Notes: generated from the letters alone by a model not told the origin. A stretch of 64,000 bases of DNA from Pelagibacterales bacterium SAG-MED15 (GCA_014654065.1 JACWDM010000003.1:62001-126000); one strand, 5' to 3'. Counted from the first letter of the stretch, positions 10,868 to 20,825 are shown. Translations and numbers: made by a program.

Positions 10868-11143
10868 TTATTTTATTGGCGGTTTCTCACCCATTTTATA
10901 AACAGCGTGAATTTGATCATTTGATGTATCTCTAACCATATTAAACCATTTTCTACATCCATGAATATGAACCCATCTTTCTAGTTGAATTCCTTTAATA
11001 TTTTTCCTCATAAATAAATACTCAGCCCACTCATCGTCGCTTAGTTCTGTTGGTTGTTTCGGCCTTACAATATGAGCTTCGCCACCAGCTTTAAATTCGC
11101 TTTGTTCTCTCTCACCGCAATAAGGACAATTAATAATAAACAT
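10868..11143 (-). CDS. soxD: Sarcosine oxidase, delta subunit
   Basis: Small zinc-binding subunit (91 residues) that docks on SoxA. The N-terminal CPYCGEREQSEF, and the downstream HIHGCRKWFNMVRDT, are the family's metal-ligand segments. The start overlaps the soxB stop by one base and soxA follows after four bases. Full length for the family. Confidence 0.94.
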   Translation of the reverse strand: MFIINCPYCGEREQSEFKAGGEAHIVRPKQPTELSDDEWAEYLFMRKNIKGIQLERWVHIHGCRKWFNMVRDTSNDQIHAVYKMGEKPPIK

Positions 11144-12396
11144 TAATGAGCTACAGCTGCAGCACCATGTTCATCAACTAGATCACCACTGACAAATCTA
11201 TTTATATTAAATGCTGCATTTAATTTATGTGGTTCGTTATTTGCAATAGTGTGAGCAAATAAATCACCTGAACCAGGTGTTGCTTTAAATCCTCCAGTAC
11301 CCCAACCACAATTAAAATATAAACCTTCAATTGAAGTTTTACTTATTATTGGACTTGCATCAGGACATATATCGACAATACCGCCCCATTGTCTTAACAT
11401 TCTCATTCTACTAAATATCGGATACAACTCTAAAATTGCTTGTAAAGTCCCTTCAACAATTTCATGACTACCTTTTTGTGAGTAAGAAACATAGTCATCT
11501 GTACCAGCACCAATTACTAATTCACCTTTATCTGACTGACTTACATATGCATGAACTGCATTTGACATAACTACTGTATCTATAATTGGTTTTACAGGCT
11601 CTGAAACTAGTGCTTGAAGAGGTTTACTTTCAAGAGGAAGCCTTAGTCCTGCCATGTCAGCTAGCACACTAGAATGACCAGCTGCAACAACACCAACTTT
11701 TTTTGTTTTAATGAAACCTTTTGTTGTTTCTAACCCTTCGATTTTATTTCCGATTCTTTTAATTCCTTTAACTTCACAATTTTGCAAAATATCAACACCC
11801 AATTCATCTGCACCTCGGGCATAACCCCAAGCCACAGCATCGTGTCTAGCAGTTCCAGCTCTTTTTTGCAAAGTACCACCTAACACTGGGTATCTTATAT
11901 CTTGTGATGTATTAATAATTGGACAAAACTTTTTAACTTGATCTGTTGAAAGCCATACTGCATCAATTCCATTTAATCTATTAGCATGTGTTCTTCTTTT
12001 TAAATCCCTAACATCTTGTAAGTTATGAGCCAAATTCATAACTCCACGTTGGCTAAACATAACATTATAATTGAGTTCTTGAGACAAGCCTTCCCAAAGT
12101 TTTAAAGCATGATCATACAAACCTGCACTTGCGTCCCACAGATAATTTGATCTTATAATTGTTGTATTTCGTCCTGTGTTACCGCCACCAATCCATCCTT
12201 TTTCAACGACGGCAATATTATTCATTTGATGTTTTTTTGCTAAATAATATGCAGTTGCCAACCCATGACCACCACCACCTATGATTACAGCATCATATTC
12301 TTTTTTTGGCTCAGGATCTCTCCATGCTCTCTGCCAATTTTCATGATTTGTAAAAGCGTTTTTAATAAGCGAAAAAATTGAATATTTGTTTTTCAT
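11143..12396 (-). CDS. soxB: Sarcosine oxidase, beta subunit
   Basis: Catalytic flavoprotein subunit (417 residues), where sarcosine is oxidised at a non-covalent FAD and electrons move to FMN at the SoxA-SoxB interface. The Rossmann motif [17 protein letters not shown] is near residue 37. The region [19 protein letters not shown] and the C-terminal [14 protein letters not shown] and [16 protein letters not shown] are SoxB hallmarks. First gene of the four-gene operon; a perfect palindrome lies about 27 bases before the start. The 64-base gap to tRNA-Ser must hold the promoter. Confidence 0.95.
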   Translation of the reverse strand: MKNKYSIFSLIKNAFTNHENWQRAWRDPEPKKEYDAVIIGGGGHGLATAYYLAKKHQMNNIAVVEKGWIGGGNTGRNTTIIRSNYLWDASAGLYDHALKLWEGLSQELNYNVMFSQRGVMNLAHNLQDVRDLKRRTHANRLNGIDAVWLSTDQVKKFCPIINTSQDIRYPVLGGTLQKRAGTARHDAVAWGYARGADELGVDILQNCEVKGIKRIGNKIEGLETTKGFIKTKKVGVVAAGHSSVLADMAGLRLPLESKPLQALVSEPVKPIIDTVVMSNAVHAYVSQSDKGELVIGAGTDDYVSYSQKGSHEIVEGTLQAILELYPIFSRMRMLRQWGGIVDICPDASPIISKTSIEGLYFNCGWGTGGFKATPGSGDLFAHTIANNEPHKLNAAFNINRFVSGDLVDEHGAAAVAH

Positions 12397-12422
12397 ATAT
12401 TTTATGAAAATACTTGATTAAT

Positions 12423-12436
12423 ATTGAATATTCAAT
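12423..12436. promoter_or_regulatory. Palindrome upstream of the sarcosine oxidase operon
   Basis: ATTGAATATTCAAT is a perfect 14-bp palindrome in the short gap between soxB (minus strand) and tRNA-Ser (plus strand). It is well placed to be an operator for either unit. It includes G/C positions, so it is somewhat less trivial than pure A/T palindromes, but no matching regulator is identified. Confidence 0.35.
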
Positions 12437-12460
12437 GGTTTCAAGTTACACAGGTAACGT

Positions 12461-12553
12461 GGAAGAGTGGGTGAGATGGCTGAAACCAATCGGTTGCTAA
12501 CTGATCTTACGGAGAAATTCGTAACGTGGGTTCGAATCCCACCTCTTCCGCCA
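12461..12553 (+). tRNA. tRNA-Ser (anticodon GCT)
   Basis: Reads codons AGC/AGT. The acceptor strands GGAAGAG and CTCTTCC pair perfectly, with discriminator G at 12550 and an encoded CCA at 12551-12553. The anticodon loop TTGCTAA puts GCT at 12496-12498. The long variable arm typical of tRNA-Ser is a TTACG/CGTAA stem, and the T-arm is GTGGG-TTCGAAT-CCCAC. It is immediately followed, with no gap, by the stop codon of the convergent transglycosylase gene. Confidence 0.97.
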
Positions 12554-14773
12554 TTAATAAAGAGGCTTATTTTCGAAAAAATTAAGCATTTTAACCGGTC
12601 GTTTTTCAACTATATATCTATAAACATTATAATTTTCTAAAACCCTTTGAACATAGTTTCTTGTCTCTCTAAATTTTATTAATTCAATCCAATCAACATA
12701 ATCAATTTGATTTTTTTGAGGGTTTTTATTTAATTTTTTCCAATATTTTACTCTTTTAGGACCTGCATTATATGCAGCTATTGCAAAAGGGTAAGAGCCA
12801 TCATACTCAAGAATTAATCCCGCTATGTAGTGCGAGCCAAGATTTATATTATATTCAGGATCAGTCGTTAACCTAGACTTAGAGTATGGTAGTTTAGCCT
12901 GCTTTGCAACTAGTCTAGCAGTATAAGTCATTAACTGCATCAAACCTCTTGCGCCAGCTGAACTATTAGCTGACATATCAAATTCACTTTCCTGCCTAAT
13001 TATTGAAAGAATAAAAGGAGTTTCAGGAATTTTTCTCCCATTAATAATTTTTGGAGTACCTATAATTGGATAATTATAATTATTTAAAAATCTTTTTTCA
13101 TAAGATGCTAATTTTGATATTTGTATTGCAAAATCATATCTTGAGATATTGGTTGCTAGTTCTGCGGCTAAAATTTCACTACCTTTTTCTATGTTATCTA
13201 ATGCTAAATGTCTTAGAATATGCTTGGTATATTTATCTCTATTCAGCTCATTTAATAAATATACTATTTTTACAAGACCTTTATTTTCAAACATAGCTTT
13301 ATAATCATTGTCAACTTTTTGCTCTAAACTTAGCTCAAAACTCTCATCCGGATTGATCTTTAAAAAAGCTAACTGACCATAATATGTAGTTAAATATTTT
13401 GATGCTTCCTCATACCATTTATTTTTTAAATCATCTTTATTTAATTTATCATAGGATCTGCCTAACCAGTAAGCTCCTCTTGATAAACTTATTGGATAAC
13501 TTACATTGTTATAAAAATTTTCAAAATGTTCTATTGCTAGTATTGGATCGTTTAAAAAACTTAAAGATATCCATCCGCTCATCCATTCAGCAGCAGCATA
13601 ATCTGGTCCTTCGACCATTGAATGGTTACTTACTATTTTATACGCAGTTTCATATTTTTTTTTATATATTAATGATCTTGCTATGATTTCTCTTTCTTTC
13701 CACCATTTTTCGGGTCTTACCAAATAAATTTTGTTGTTTGGTATTGTAAGTAATATTTCTAAAGACGATTCAATTCTACCTCTTTTTCTTCTCCATTTTA
13801 ATCTATCATAATTTAAACCTGAGTCATTTTTAAATCTATCTGGAACTTTTGAGATTGCGTTATCTACACCATATGATTTACTCATCAAAAGTTGCCTAGC
13901 TGTATACAGTAATTGTTCGTCTTTTGGTAAATATCTAAGCATTCTTTTTAAATCCCAGTATTTATTTTCCCAGGCTAAATATTTAGCACGATTTATGTAA
14001 TCATCATTATTAAGATATTTTTTATATTTTTTTCTAAAAAATCTTAAATCAGATTTACTTAAGTCTGCTTTTTCAAAACCTTTTTTAATTAGGTTAATAC
14101 CTTTTGTAGTTTCACCTGTAAGAATGAAACTTTCACCTAATATCATTTCACCATAGCCACTAAGTGGCGAATTATCAGAGAATTTTTTTACTATTTTTTT
14201 TGGCGAAACTTTTTCAGTAGACATTTTATGTTCAGAAAGATATTTAATTCTACCGATTCTAGGATAATCAGGATTTTTAGAAATAAATTGTTGATAATCA
14301 TAGTAGCTCGCTCTATTTCCATAAGTTAGTAAATGACGCCATTGTATAAAATTAATAATGTCATTATTTTTACTTTTCTTTGCAATGGATATCGCATTTG
14401 TCCAATCAGCTTTCCTCATCGCATTAATAGCTTTACCAGCTAGTTCAAATTCTCTTTTAGAAAAAAATTTAGATTTTTTCGCTAACTTTCCCACTGATTT
14501 TTGAACAATTTTTGGTTTATTTTTTGGTATAATAATTCCTATATTTGTTACTTTTTTCTCTTCTAATACTTCGTCCTTTTGTTTTTCTTTTTTCTGTATT
14601 GCTAAAACTGGCTTCTTGAGTGGCTTGATTATGTTAACAGAAATTTTCTTTTCTTTAGTCTCTTGTTTTAAAATAGGTTTTTGCTTGGGAATAATAACAT
14701 TTTCTTGAGATTTAATATTTGACGTATATAAAAATGTCACAAGAGCAAAAGTGAAAGGTATTATTTTTTTCAT
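12554..14773 (-). CDS. slt: Soluble lytic murein transglycosylase (Slt-type)
   Basis: Periplasmic enzyme that cleaves the MurNAc-GlcNAc bond with 1,6-anhydro ring formation. From the ATG at 14773 it is 739 residues with a signal peptide (KKIIPFTFALVTFLYTSN). A Lys/Pro-rich linker of KP repeats follows, then a long helical superhelix. The C-terminal SLT domain (about 595-720) shows the catalytic Glu in SIIRQESEFDM, then SSAGARGLMQLM and AAYNAGPKRVKYW. A TTG at 14797 would add eight residues ahead of the signal peptide and is less likely. Its 3' end touches tRNA-Ser. Confidence 0.92.
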   Translation of the reverse strand: MKKIIPFTFALVTFLYTSNIKSQENVIIPKQKPILKQETKEKKISVNIIKPLKKPVLAIQKKEKQKDEVLEEKKVTNIGIIIPKNKPKIVQKSVGKLAKKSKFFSKREFELAGKAINAMRKADWTNAISIAKKSKNNDIINFIQWRHLLTYGNRASYYDYQQFISKNPDYPRIGRIKYLSEHKMSTEKVSPKKIVKKFSDNSPLSGYGEMILGESFILTGETTKGINLIKKGFEKADLSKSDLRFFRKKYKKYLNNDDYINRAKYLAWENKYWDLKRMLRYLPKDEQLLYTARQLLMSKSYGVDNAISKVPDRFKNDSGLNYDRLKWRRKRGRIESSLEILLTIPNNKIYLVRPEKWWKEREIIARSLIYKKKYETAYKIVSNHSMVEGPDYAAAEWMSGWISLSFLNDPILAIEHFENFYNNVSYPISLSRGAYWLGRSYDKLNKDDLKNKWYEEASKYLTTYYGQLAFLKINPDESFELSLEQKVDNDYKAMFENKGLVKIVYLLNELNRDKYTKHILRHLALDNIEKGSEILAAELATNISRYDFAIQISKLASYEKRFLNNYNYPIIGTPKIINGRKIPETPFILSIIRQESEFDMSANSSAGARGLMQLMTYTARLVAKQAKLPYSKSRLTTDPEYNINLGSHYIAGLILEYDGSYPFAIAAYNAGPKRVKYWKKLNKNPQKNQIDYVDWIELIKFRETRNYVQRVLENYNVYRYIVEKRPVKMLNFFENKPLY

Positions 14774-14801
14774 AATTTTTTGTAAATGAATCAACAATTT
14801 A

Positions 14802-14810
14802 TGTTATAAG
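14802..14810 (+). promoter_or_regulatory. Extended -10 box directly upstream of dapA
   Basis: TGTTATAAG matches the extended -10 form TGnTATAAT with one mismatch, ending five bases before the dapA ATG at 14816. Transcription would begin on or next to the start codon, giving a leaderless mRNA. No Shine-Dalgarno is present, which fits. Confidence 0.5.
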
Positions 14811-14815
14811 TATTT

Positions 14816-15700
14816 ATGTTTAAAGGTTCAAATGTTGCTTTAATAACTCCATTTAAAGATAATAAGTTAGATATTGAAGCTTATATTAAAATTATTCATT
14901 TTCACCTAGAAAATGGTACGCATGGACTTGTTCCTGCTGGTACCACTGGTGAGTCCCCAACATTAGATCACGATGAACACCAAAAAGTAATTGAGCTTTG
15001 CATTAAAGAGTCAAATGGAAAGATACCTGTTATAGCTGGAACTGGCTCTAACTCTACAGAAGAAGCTATATCGTTAACAAAACATGCGGAAAAGGTAGGT
15101 GCTAACGGTGCATTAGTTGTTACACCATATTATAACAAACCTACACAAGAAGGTTTATATCAACATTATAAAGCAATAAGTGACAACACAAGCCTTCCAA
15201 TAATAATTTACAATATACCAAGCAGATGTGTAATTGATATGTCTGTAGATACAATGGCAAGGTTATTTGAGTTAAAAAATATTGTGGGCGTAAAAGATGC
15301 TACAGGAGATTTAAATAGACTAGATCAAACAATTAAAAAATTAGGTTCAGAATTTATACAGTTAACCGGCGAGGATGGTCTTGCCTTTGAATTTAACAAA
15401 AGAGGGGGCGTTGGTATCATTTCCGTTACCGCAAACATAGCTCCGAAATTATGTTCTGAAATGCAAAATTATTCGAAATCAAAATCAGGAAATGAAATAA
15501 AAGAAGCTGAGAGGATTGATCAAATGCTTCAACCACTACATAAATCTTTATTCATTGAAAGCAATCCAGCACCAGCAAAATATGCTGCAAAACTTTTAGG
15601 TTTGTGCAGTGATGAAATTAGATTGCCTTTGGTAAACATTAAGGATGAGACAAAAGACAAGGTTAAGAAAGCTTTACAGTCTGCAAAATTAATTAGTTAA
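14816..15700 (+). CDS. dapA: 4-hydroxy-tetrahydrodipicolinate synthase
   Basis: Condenses pyruvate with aspartate semialdehyde, the first step toward diaminopimelate and lysine. At 294 residues it is standard length. The Schiff-base Lys160 lies in GVKDATGDL, Tyr132 in IYNIPSR, and the Thr-Thr pair 43-44 in [10 protein letters not shown]. It heads a ten-gene plus-strand run and overlaps smpB by one base (TAATG). A -10 box ends only five bases before the ATG. Confidence 0.96.
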   Translation: MFKGSNVALITPFKDNKLDIEAYIKIIHFHLENGTHGLVPAGTTGESPTLDHDEHQKVIELCIKESNGKIPVIAGTGSNSTEEAISLTKHAEKVGANGALVVTPYYNKPTQEGLYQHYKAISDNTSLPIIIYNIPSRCVIDMSVDTMARLFELKNIVGVKDATGDLNRLDQTIKKLGSEFIQLTGEDGLAFEFNKRGGVGIISVTANIAPKLCSEMQNYSKSKSGNEIKEAERIDQMLQPLHKSLFIESNPAPAKYAAKLLGLCSDEIRLPLVNIKDETKDKVKKALQSAKLIS

Positions 15701-16170
15701 TGAAAAAAAAAACCACTCCTGGTTTGAAAATAATTTCAATTAACAGAAAAGCAAGTTTTAATTATTTTTTTGAAAGCTTATATGAAGCTGGTATTATGCT
15801 TAAAGGATCAGAAATAAAATCAATAAGATTAGGAAAAATTAATATATCCGACTCATATGGTATTGAACGAGAAGGTGAAATTTTTTTAATGAATGCTCAT
15901 ATACCTTTATACAAAAATGCAAGTCATAAAAATCACAATCCTACGGACGATAGAAAACTTTTATTAAATAAAAGAGAAATTAATAAATTGATTGGAAAAA
16001 TAAATAGAGAAGGTTTTACTTTAATACCTACAAAAATTTATTTTAAGAAAGGCAAAGCAAAAATTGAAATTGCAGTCGCAAAAGGGAAAAGACAATATGA
16101 TAAAAGGCAAGCGAAAAAAACGAAAGATTGGCAAAGAGATAGAGCAAGATATGTTAGAAAAACAAGCTAA
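15700..16170 (+). CDS. smpB: SsrA-binding protein
   Basis: Binds tmRNA and carries it to stalled ribosomes for trans-translation. The 156-residue protein shows the family core: [25 protein letters not shown], then [16 protein letters not shown]. Its basic C-terminal tail [20 protein letters not shown] would fold in the empty decoding channel. It overlaps dapA by one base and folK by twenty. The tmRNA gene itself was not seen in this window. Confidence 0.96.
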   Translation: MKKKTTPGLKIISINRKASFNYFFESLYEAGIMLKGSEIKSIRLGKINISDSYGIEREGEIFLMNAHIPLYKNASHKNHNPTDDRKLLLNKREINKLIGKINREGFTLIPTKIYFKKGKAKIEIAVAKGKRQYDKRQAKKTKDWQRDRARYVRKTS

Positions 16171-16666
16171 TAAAGTTTTTTTAGGCATAGGTTCTAATTT
16201 AGGCAATAAAAAACTTAACATTGAAAACGCCAAATTACATCTTGAACTCAATAAAAATTTCAGAATATTTAAAACTTCAAAATTTTATAGAACTAATTCT
16301 TGGCCAAATCCTAAAATGCCTAATTTTTTAAACATTGTAATTGAAGGTGAAACATATCTAAAACCTTTAGATCTGTTGTTTTTTTTAAAAAAAATTGAAA
16401 AAATTCTAGGAAGAAAACCAGCCGAAAAAAATTCTCCACGAATGTGTGATATTGATATTATTGACTTTGGTCATAAATGTCTAAAATTGTATGATAGAAA
16501 GAGTTTTGTTATTACTCCACATCCAAGACTAGAGGATAGAAATTTTGTTTTAATACCATTGTTTGAAATATCAAAAAATTGGAAGCACCCTAGATCAAAT
16601 ATAAAAATATCACAATTATTAAAGCAAATTGACACTAAAGACTTAAGATCTATTACAGTTGAATAA
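16151..16666 (+). CDS. folK: 2-amino-4-hydroxy-6-hydroxymethyldihydropteridine pyrophosphokinase
   Basis: HPPK of folate synthesis transfers pyrophosphate from ATP to hydroxymethyldihydropterin. The core motifs are [19 protein letters not shown] at the N-terminus, then [27 protein letters not shown] (the catalytic acidic pair in DIDII) and [18 protein letters not shown] chose the ATG at 16151 (171 residues) because the upstream reading from 16064 is only the out-of-frame tail of smpB and is very basic. It overlaps the end of smpB by twenty bases. Confidence 0.92.
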   Translation: MLEKQANKVFLGIGSNLGNKKLNIENAKLHLELNKNFRIFKTSKFYRTNSWPNPKMPNFLNIVIEGETYLKPLDLLFFLKKIEKILGRKPAEKNSPRMCDIDIIDFGHKCLKLYDRKSFVITPHPRLEDRNFVLIPLFEISKNWKHPRSNIKISQLLKQIDTKDLRSITVE

Positions 16667-16680
16667 AAAAATGATATAGT
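16652..16680 (+). promoter_or_regulatory. Promoter candidate for rsh
   Basis: A -35-like ATTACA (16652-16657, four of six consensus positions) is 17 bases from TATAGT (16675-16680), which carries the extended -10 dinucleotide TG at 16672-16673. The -10 ends six bases before the rsh ATG, so the predicted start of transcription is at or next to the A of ATG. It would give the ppGpp enzyme its own promoter inside the run. Confidence 0.45.
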
Positions 16681-16686
16681 AAATTT

Positions 16687-18432
16687 ATGTTAAAATCAGA
16701 TGATTTAATAAATAAAGTAAAATCTTATAATAAGTTTTTAAATCCAGAAACTTTAGACAAAGCTTATAACTTTGCAGTCAAAGCCCACGAAAATCAAAAA
16801 AGACATTCAGGTGATCCTTATGTAATTCATCCAGTTGCTGTTGCAAATATTTTAACTGAACTTAAATTAGATAGTGCTACGATAGCAACAGGCTTGCTTC
16901 ATGATACTATTGAAGATACGCATGCTACCTACCAAACAATTAAAGATGAATTTGGTCAAGAAGTTGCTGATCTGGTTGAGGGCGTAACCAAAATTTCTGA
17001 GCTTGAAAATCAAGCAACTGCTAATTCTAGGGCGGAAAATTTTAGAAAATTAATTATTGCAACATCCAAAGACATAAGAGTCTTACTAGTTAAAATTGCA
17101 GATAGATTACATAACATGAGAACGATAAGTTCTATTGATAAAACTGAAAAAAGAGAAAGAATTGCCAAAGAGACTATGGAAATATATTCACCGCTTGCCG
17201 ATAGAATGGGGATGAATAGAATTAGAGATGAATTAGAAGATCTTTCTTTTGAAGTGCTAAATCCAAATGCAAGAAAACTAATTAAGGATAGATTGGATAA
17301 AATTAAAGAAAATAATCTTATTAGTTTTAATGCTGTCGCAGAAGAATTTACCAATCTACTCCAAGATCATGGTTTGGTAGCAAGAATCTTTGGAAGAGAA
17401 AAAACTCCTTTTTCCCTGTGGAGAAAAATGCAAAATAAAAGAATTTCCTTAGAACAAATAACAGACATTATGGGTTTTAGAATAATTCTTGATGATATTT
17501 CTGCCTGTTATAAATCACTTGGTATTTTTCATAATAAGTGGAATTGTATACCTGGCAAATTTAAGGATTATATTTCATCACCAAAAATAAACAAATATCA
17601 ATCACTCCATACTTCAATAATAGGACCAAACAAAAGACCAATTGAAATTCAATTAAGGACAATGCAGATGCATGAATTTGCACAAAGAGGTGTAGCTTCA
17701 CATTGGAAATATAAATCATCAGAAAAATTTAATTCTTTGACGTGGAAAGAATATGATTGGTTAGCTGACCTAGTTGAAATAATTGAGAAGAATCAAAACC
17801 CTGAAGATTTTTATGAATACACTAAACTTCAAATGTTTCATGAAAATGTTTTTTGTTTTACCCCGAAGGGTTCAGTTATTAAATTACCCAAAGATGCGAC
17901 ACCAATTGATTTTGCCTATGCTGTTCATACTCAAATTGGAGACACAGCTATTGGATCTGAAATAAATGGTAAAGATTCACCCCTTCAATCAATTTTAAGA
18001 AATGGAGATGTTGTTAAAATAATTACTTCAAAAAGAGTATCTCCATCCCTTCATTGGCTATCTTTATCAAAAACTGGAAAAGCACGTGCTGCTATAAGAA
18101 GATATTGGCAATATAAAGAAAACACTAAGTCAATCAAAACCAAAAGATATAATACTACATTATGGATATCTTTAACAGACCAACCAGGTAAATTAGGCGA
18201 TGTAACAACCATGATTGGGTTAAATAATGTAAATATTTCAAGTGTTGAGATGGTCGAAAAAACCAAAAAAACAATAAATTTTAGATTTAATCTTATAATT
18301 CATGATTTGAAGAACTTTACAAAACTTATTAGTGAGTTAAAACAAAAAGAATATAACTTTAAAATTATTAGACACAAAAACAAAAAATATGCTTTCTTTA
18401 AAAGACTCTTTGGTGGTTTTAAAAAAAACTAG
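16687..18432 (+). CDS. Bifunctional (p)ppGpp synthetase/hydrolase, RelA/SpoT family, shortened
   Basis: Makes and degrades the stringent-response alarmone. The HD hydrolase domain (about 1-200) keeps the metal ligands, seen in KRHSGDPYVIHPVAVANIL and LLHDTIEDT. The synthetase domain (about 220-350) has DIMGFRIILDDI, INKYQSLHTSI and IEIQLRTMQMHEFAQRGVAS. TGS (about 386-450) begins VFCFTPKGSVIKLPKDATPIDFAYAVHT and ACT begins near 488 (WISLTDQPGKLGDV). Canonical proteins are about 700-750 residues; here, at 581, the helical and zinc-finger/RIS region between TGS and ACT is essentially absent. It overlaps pyrE by 44 bases. Confidence 0.94.
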   Translation: MLKSDDLINKVKSYNKFLNPETLDKAYNFAVKAHENQKRHSGDPYVIHPVAVANILTELKLDSATIATGLLHDTIEDTHATYQTIKDEFGQEVADLVEGVTKISELENQATANSRAENFRKLIIATSKDIRVLLVKIADRLHNMRTISSIDKTEKRERIAKETMEIYSPLADRMGMNRIRDELEDLSFEVLNPNARKLIKDRLDKIKENNLISFNAVAEEFTNLLQDHGLVARIFGREKTPFSLWRKMQNKRISLEQITDIMGFRIILDDISACYKSLGIFHNKWNCIPGKFKDYISSPKINKYQSLHTSIIGPNKRPIEIQLRTMQMHEFAQRGVASHWKYKSSEKFNSLTWKEYDWLADLVEIIEKNQNPEDFYEYTKLQMFHENVFCFTPKGSVIKLPKDATPIDFAYAVHTQIGDTAIGSEINGKDSPLQSILRNGDVVKIITSKRVSPSLHWLSLSKTGKARAAIRRYWQYKENTKSIKTKRYNTTLWISLTDQPGKLGDVTTMIGLNNVNISSVEMVEKTKKTINFRFNLIIHDLKNFTKLISELKQKEYNFKIIRHKNKKYAFFKRLFGGFKKN

Positions 18433-18979
18433 AGCTCTACTAGAAGGACATTTTGTATTATCATCAGGTTTACATTCACCGAAATATGTTCAATGTGCAA
18501 AATTGTTGAGTAAACCGTCATATGCATCAATTATGTCAAAATCATTAGCATCAAAAATTAAAAAAAAATTTAAAAAAATAGATATAATTTTATCACCTGC
18601 GATGGGTGGCATTATAATAGGATACGACATAGGAAGAATTCTGAACAAAGAAACTATATTTTGTGAGAGAGTTAAAGGAAAATTTAAATTGAGAAGAGGT
18701 TTTTTTATTAAACCTAATTCAAGAGTTTTAATAGTTGAGGATGTTATAACAACAGGTAAATCAAGTTTAGAGTGTGTTAGGTTAATTAAAAAATTCAAGT
18801 CTAAACATGTAGGTTTTGCCTGTATTATAGATAGGTCTAATAATAAATCATTAAAAATTAAAACTAAAAATATAGTTTCACAAGTTAAAATAGATATCCC
18901 AACATTTAAAAGGAATAATGTTCCCTTATCATTAAAGAAATTACCAATTACCAGCCCTGGTAGTAGATTTATAAAATGA
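18389..18979 (+). CDS. pyrE: Orotate phosphoribosyltransferase
   Basis: Attaches PRPP to orotate to form OMP in pyrimidine synthesis. The 196-residue protein has GHFVLSSGLHSPKYVQCAK near the start, SPAMGGIIIGYDIGR, and the PRPP-binding signature VLIVEDVITTGKSS (about 114-127). The start lies inside the 3' end of rsh, in another frame; a start further downstream would remove conserved N-terminal sequence. It overlaps pdxJ by four bases (ATGA). Confidence 0.93.
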   Translation: MLSLKDSLVVLKKTRALLEGHFVLSSGLHSPKYVQCAKLLSKPSYASIMSKSLASKIKKKFKKIDIILSPAMGGIIIGYDIGRILNKETIFCERVKGKFKLRRGFFIKPNSRVLIVEDVITTGKSSLECVRLIKKFKSKHVGFACIIDRSNNKSLKIKTKNIVSQVKIDIPTFKRNNVPLSLKKLPITSPGSRFIK

Positions 18980-19692
18980 TACGTTTAGGTATAAACATAG
19001 ATCATGTTGCAACTATAAGAAATGCTAGAGGAGAAGATCATCCTAATATTTTAAAAGCTGCAAAATTTGTAATGAAAAATGGAGCTGATTTAATTACAAT
19101 TCACCTAAGGGAAGATAGGCGTCATATCAAAGATATTGATTTAAAGATTCTATCTAAATTTAAATCTATACCCATCAACTTAGAGATGGCTGGAAATAAC
19201 AGAATGTTAAAAATAGCTCTTAATAGTAATCCTAAATACGTTTGTATTGTACCCGAAAAAAGAGAGGAATTGACAACAGAAGGTGGATTGAATTTAAAGA
19301 AAAATAATAAAACTTTAAAAAAAATTGTAAAAACTTTAAATAATAAAAAAATTAGAACAAGTCTTTTTATTAATCCAAATTTAAATGATATTAAATTATC
19401 AAAAGAAATTGGGGCTAAATGTATTGAACTACACACTGGTAGCATATCAAGAAAAGTTAGATCTAAAAAAAATATCGAAAAAGAATTAAAAAAAATCATT
19501 TCTTCTTGCAATCTTGCCAACTCACTAGGACTTGAAGTCCACGCTGGTCATGGACTCGATTACAAAAGTGCACGTATATTATCTAAAATTAAATTAATAA
19601 AAGAGTTTAATATTGGCCATTTTATAGTAGGCGAGTCATTTTTTTTAGGCCTACCAAGTGTTATTAATAAATTTAAAAAAATCTGTAAATAA
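18976..19692 (+). CDS. pdxJ: Pyridoxine 5'-phosphate synthase
   Basis: Joins 1-deoxyxylulose 5-phosphate with 3-amino-2-oxopropyl phosphate in the DXP-dependent vitamin B6 route. The 238 residues cover the whole TIM barrel. Family segments are LGINIDHVATIRNARG at the start, ITIHLREDRRHI, CIVPEKREELTTEGGL, IELHTG and EVHAGHGLDY. The pdxJ-acpS-lepB-rnc order is common in Proteobacteria. Confidence 0.96.
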   Translation: MIRLGINIDHVATIRNARGEDHPNILKAAKFVMKNGADLITIHLREDRRHIKDIDLKILSKFKSIPINLEMAGNNRMLKIALNSNPKYVCIVPEKREELTTEGGLNLKKNNKTLKKIVKTLNNKKIRTSLFINPNLNDIKLSKEIGAKCIELHTGSISRKVRSKKNIEKELKKIISSCNLANSLGLEVHAGHGLDYKSARILSKIKLIKEFNIGHFIVGESFFLGLPSVINKFKKICK

Positions 19693-19698
19693 AATTAT

Positions 19699-20091
19699 AT
19701 GGAAGTTATTGGTAATGGAGTTGATATTGTAGAAAATTCTAGAATAAAGAAATTAATTAAAAACACTAAATTTATTAAAAGAATTTATTCAACACATGAA
19801 ATAAAAAAGTCTAAATATATTAAAAATAAAGTTAATTTTTTTGCAAAAAGATTTGCTGCTAAAGAGGCATTTGTAAAGTCAATAGGCAGTGGTTTTAGAT
19901 CTGGAATAAATTTTTCAGATATAATAATCTTAAATAATAAGTTAGGAAAACCATATATTAGGGTTAACAATAAGATTAAATCTATTATTTGCAAAAAAAA
20001 TAAGCTTAAAAACTTTAAAGTTTTTCTATCCTTATCAGATGAGGTAAAACATTCTATAGCTTATGTAATTTTAAGTAGATCAAAAAAATGA
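19699..20091 (+). CDS. acpS: Holo-[acyl-carrier-protein] synthase
   Basis: Transfers the 4'-phosphopantetheine arm of CoA to acyl carrier protein. At 130 residues it is standard for AcpS. The Mg-binding Asp lies in GNGVDIVENSRI and the conserved Glu in AKRFAAKEAFVKSIGSG. Its C-terminus has the usual SLSDEVKHSIAYVI. It overlaps lepB by four bases (ATGA). Confidence 0.95.
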   Translation: MEVIGNGVDIVENSRIKKLIKNTKFIKRIYSTHEIKKSKYIKNKVNFFAKRFAAKEAFVKSIGSGFRSGINFSDIIILNNKLGKPYIRVNNKIKSIICKKNKLKNFKVFLSLSDEVKHSIAYVILSRSKK

Positions 20092-20816
20092 AAAAAATAA
20101 TTATCGAAAATATTACTACAATTATATATGCCTTAATAATTGCAGTATTTATAAGGTCTCTAATAATTCAACCTTTTTATATCCCGTCGTCTTCCATGGA
20201 ACCAAATTTATTGGTTGGAGATAGATTATTTGTAACAAAGTACTCATATGGATATAGCAAACATTCTTTTCCTTTTAGTCCACCATTATTTAATGGTAGA
20301 AAATTATTTTCATCGCCAAAAGTCGGTGATGTAGTCGTTTTTAAAACACCATCTGATAATAGAACTGATTATATCAAGAGACTAATAGGTTTACCTGGAG
20401 ATAAAATACAGTTTATTGATGGTAGTCTATTTCTTAATAATAGTGAAATTTTTAAAGATATAAAATCGAGTAAAGAATTTGTTTATTGTGGTGTTAATAA
20501 AATTAATAGTAATTATTTTACTGAAAATCTTCCAAATGGTAAGAAGTTTACGAGCGCTTATTTCAAAGAATATACATTACAGAATACAGATTTATTTGAA
20601 GTTCCAGATGATCATTATTTTTTTCTAGGTGACAATAGAGATTGTTCAAAAGATAGTAGATTTTTATCAAGTGTCGGATATGTTCATAAAGATAATTTAG
20701 TAGGTAAAGCACAGTTTATTTTTTTTTCCTCTGACTCCAAGAAAGGGAGTATTTTTGAGTTTTGGAGATGGAGTGAATTAATAAGGCTTGATAGATTTTT
20801 TAAAAGAATAAACTAA
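20088..20816 (+). CDS. lepB: Signal peptidase I
   Basis: Membrane protease that removes signal peptides from secreted proteins. A single N-terminal membrane segment (about 5-27) precedes the catalytic Ser36 in IPSSSMEPNLLVGD. The catalytic Lys97 is in YIKRLIGLPGD, and FLGDNRDCSKDSR is the third conserved box. At 242 residues it is a short, one-anchor version. It sits between acpS and rnc as in many Proteobacteria. Confidence 0.95.
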   Translation: MKKIIIENITTIIYALIIAVFIRSLIIQPFYIPSSSMEPNLLVGDRLFVTKYSYGYSKHSFPFSPPLFNGRKLFSSPKVGDVVVFKTPSDNRTDYIKRLIGLPGDKIQFIDGSLFLNNSEIFKDIKSSKEFVYCGVNKINSNYFTENLPNGKKFTSAYFKEYTLQNTDLFEVPDDHYFFLGDNRDCSKDSRFLSSVGYVHKDNLVGKAQFIFFSSDSKKGSIFEFWRWSELIRLDRFFKRIN

Positions 20817-20825
20817 AATTTAATT

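Noticed and set aside
12454..12529. Nine-base direct repeat GTAACGTGG at the tRNA-Ser 5' edge and in its variable arm
   Set aside because: The inner copy is explained by the tRNA structure; a single short match beside it is likely chance.
12418..12609. 63-residue minus-strand frame containing GGRGGIRTHV
   Set aside because: This peptide is the antisense reading of tRNA-Ser and is a known spurious call; the tRNA explains the bases.
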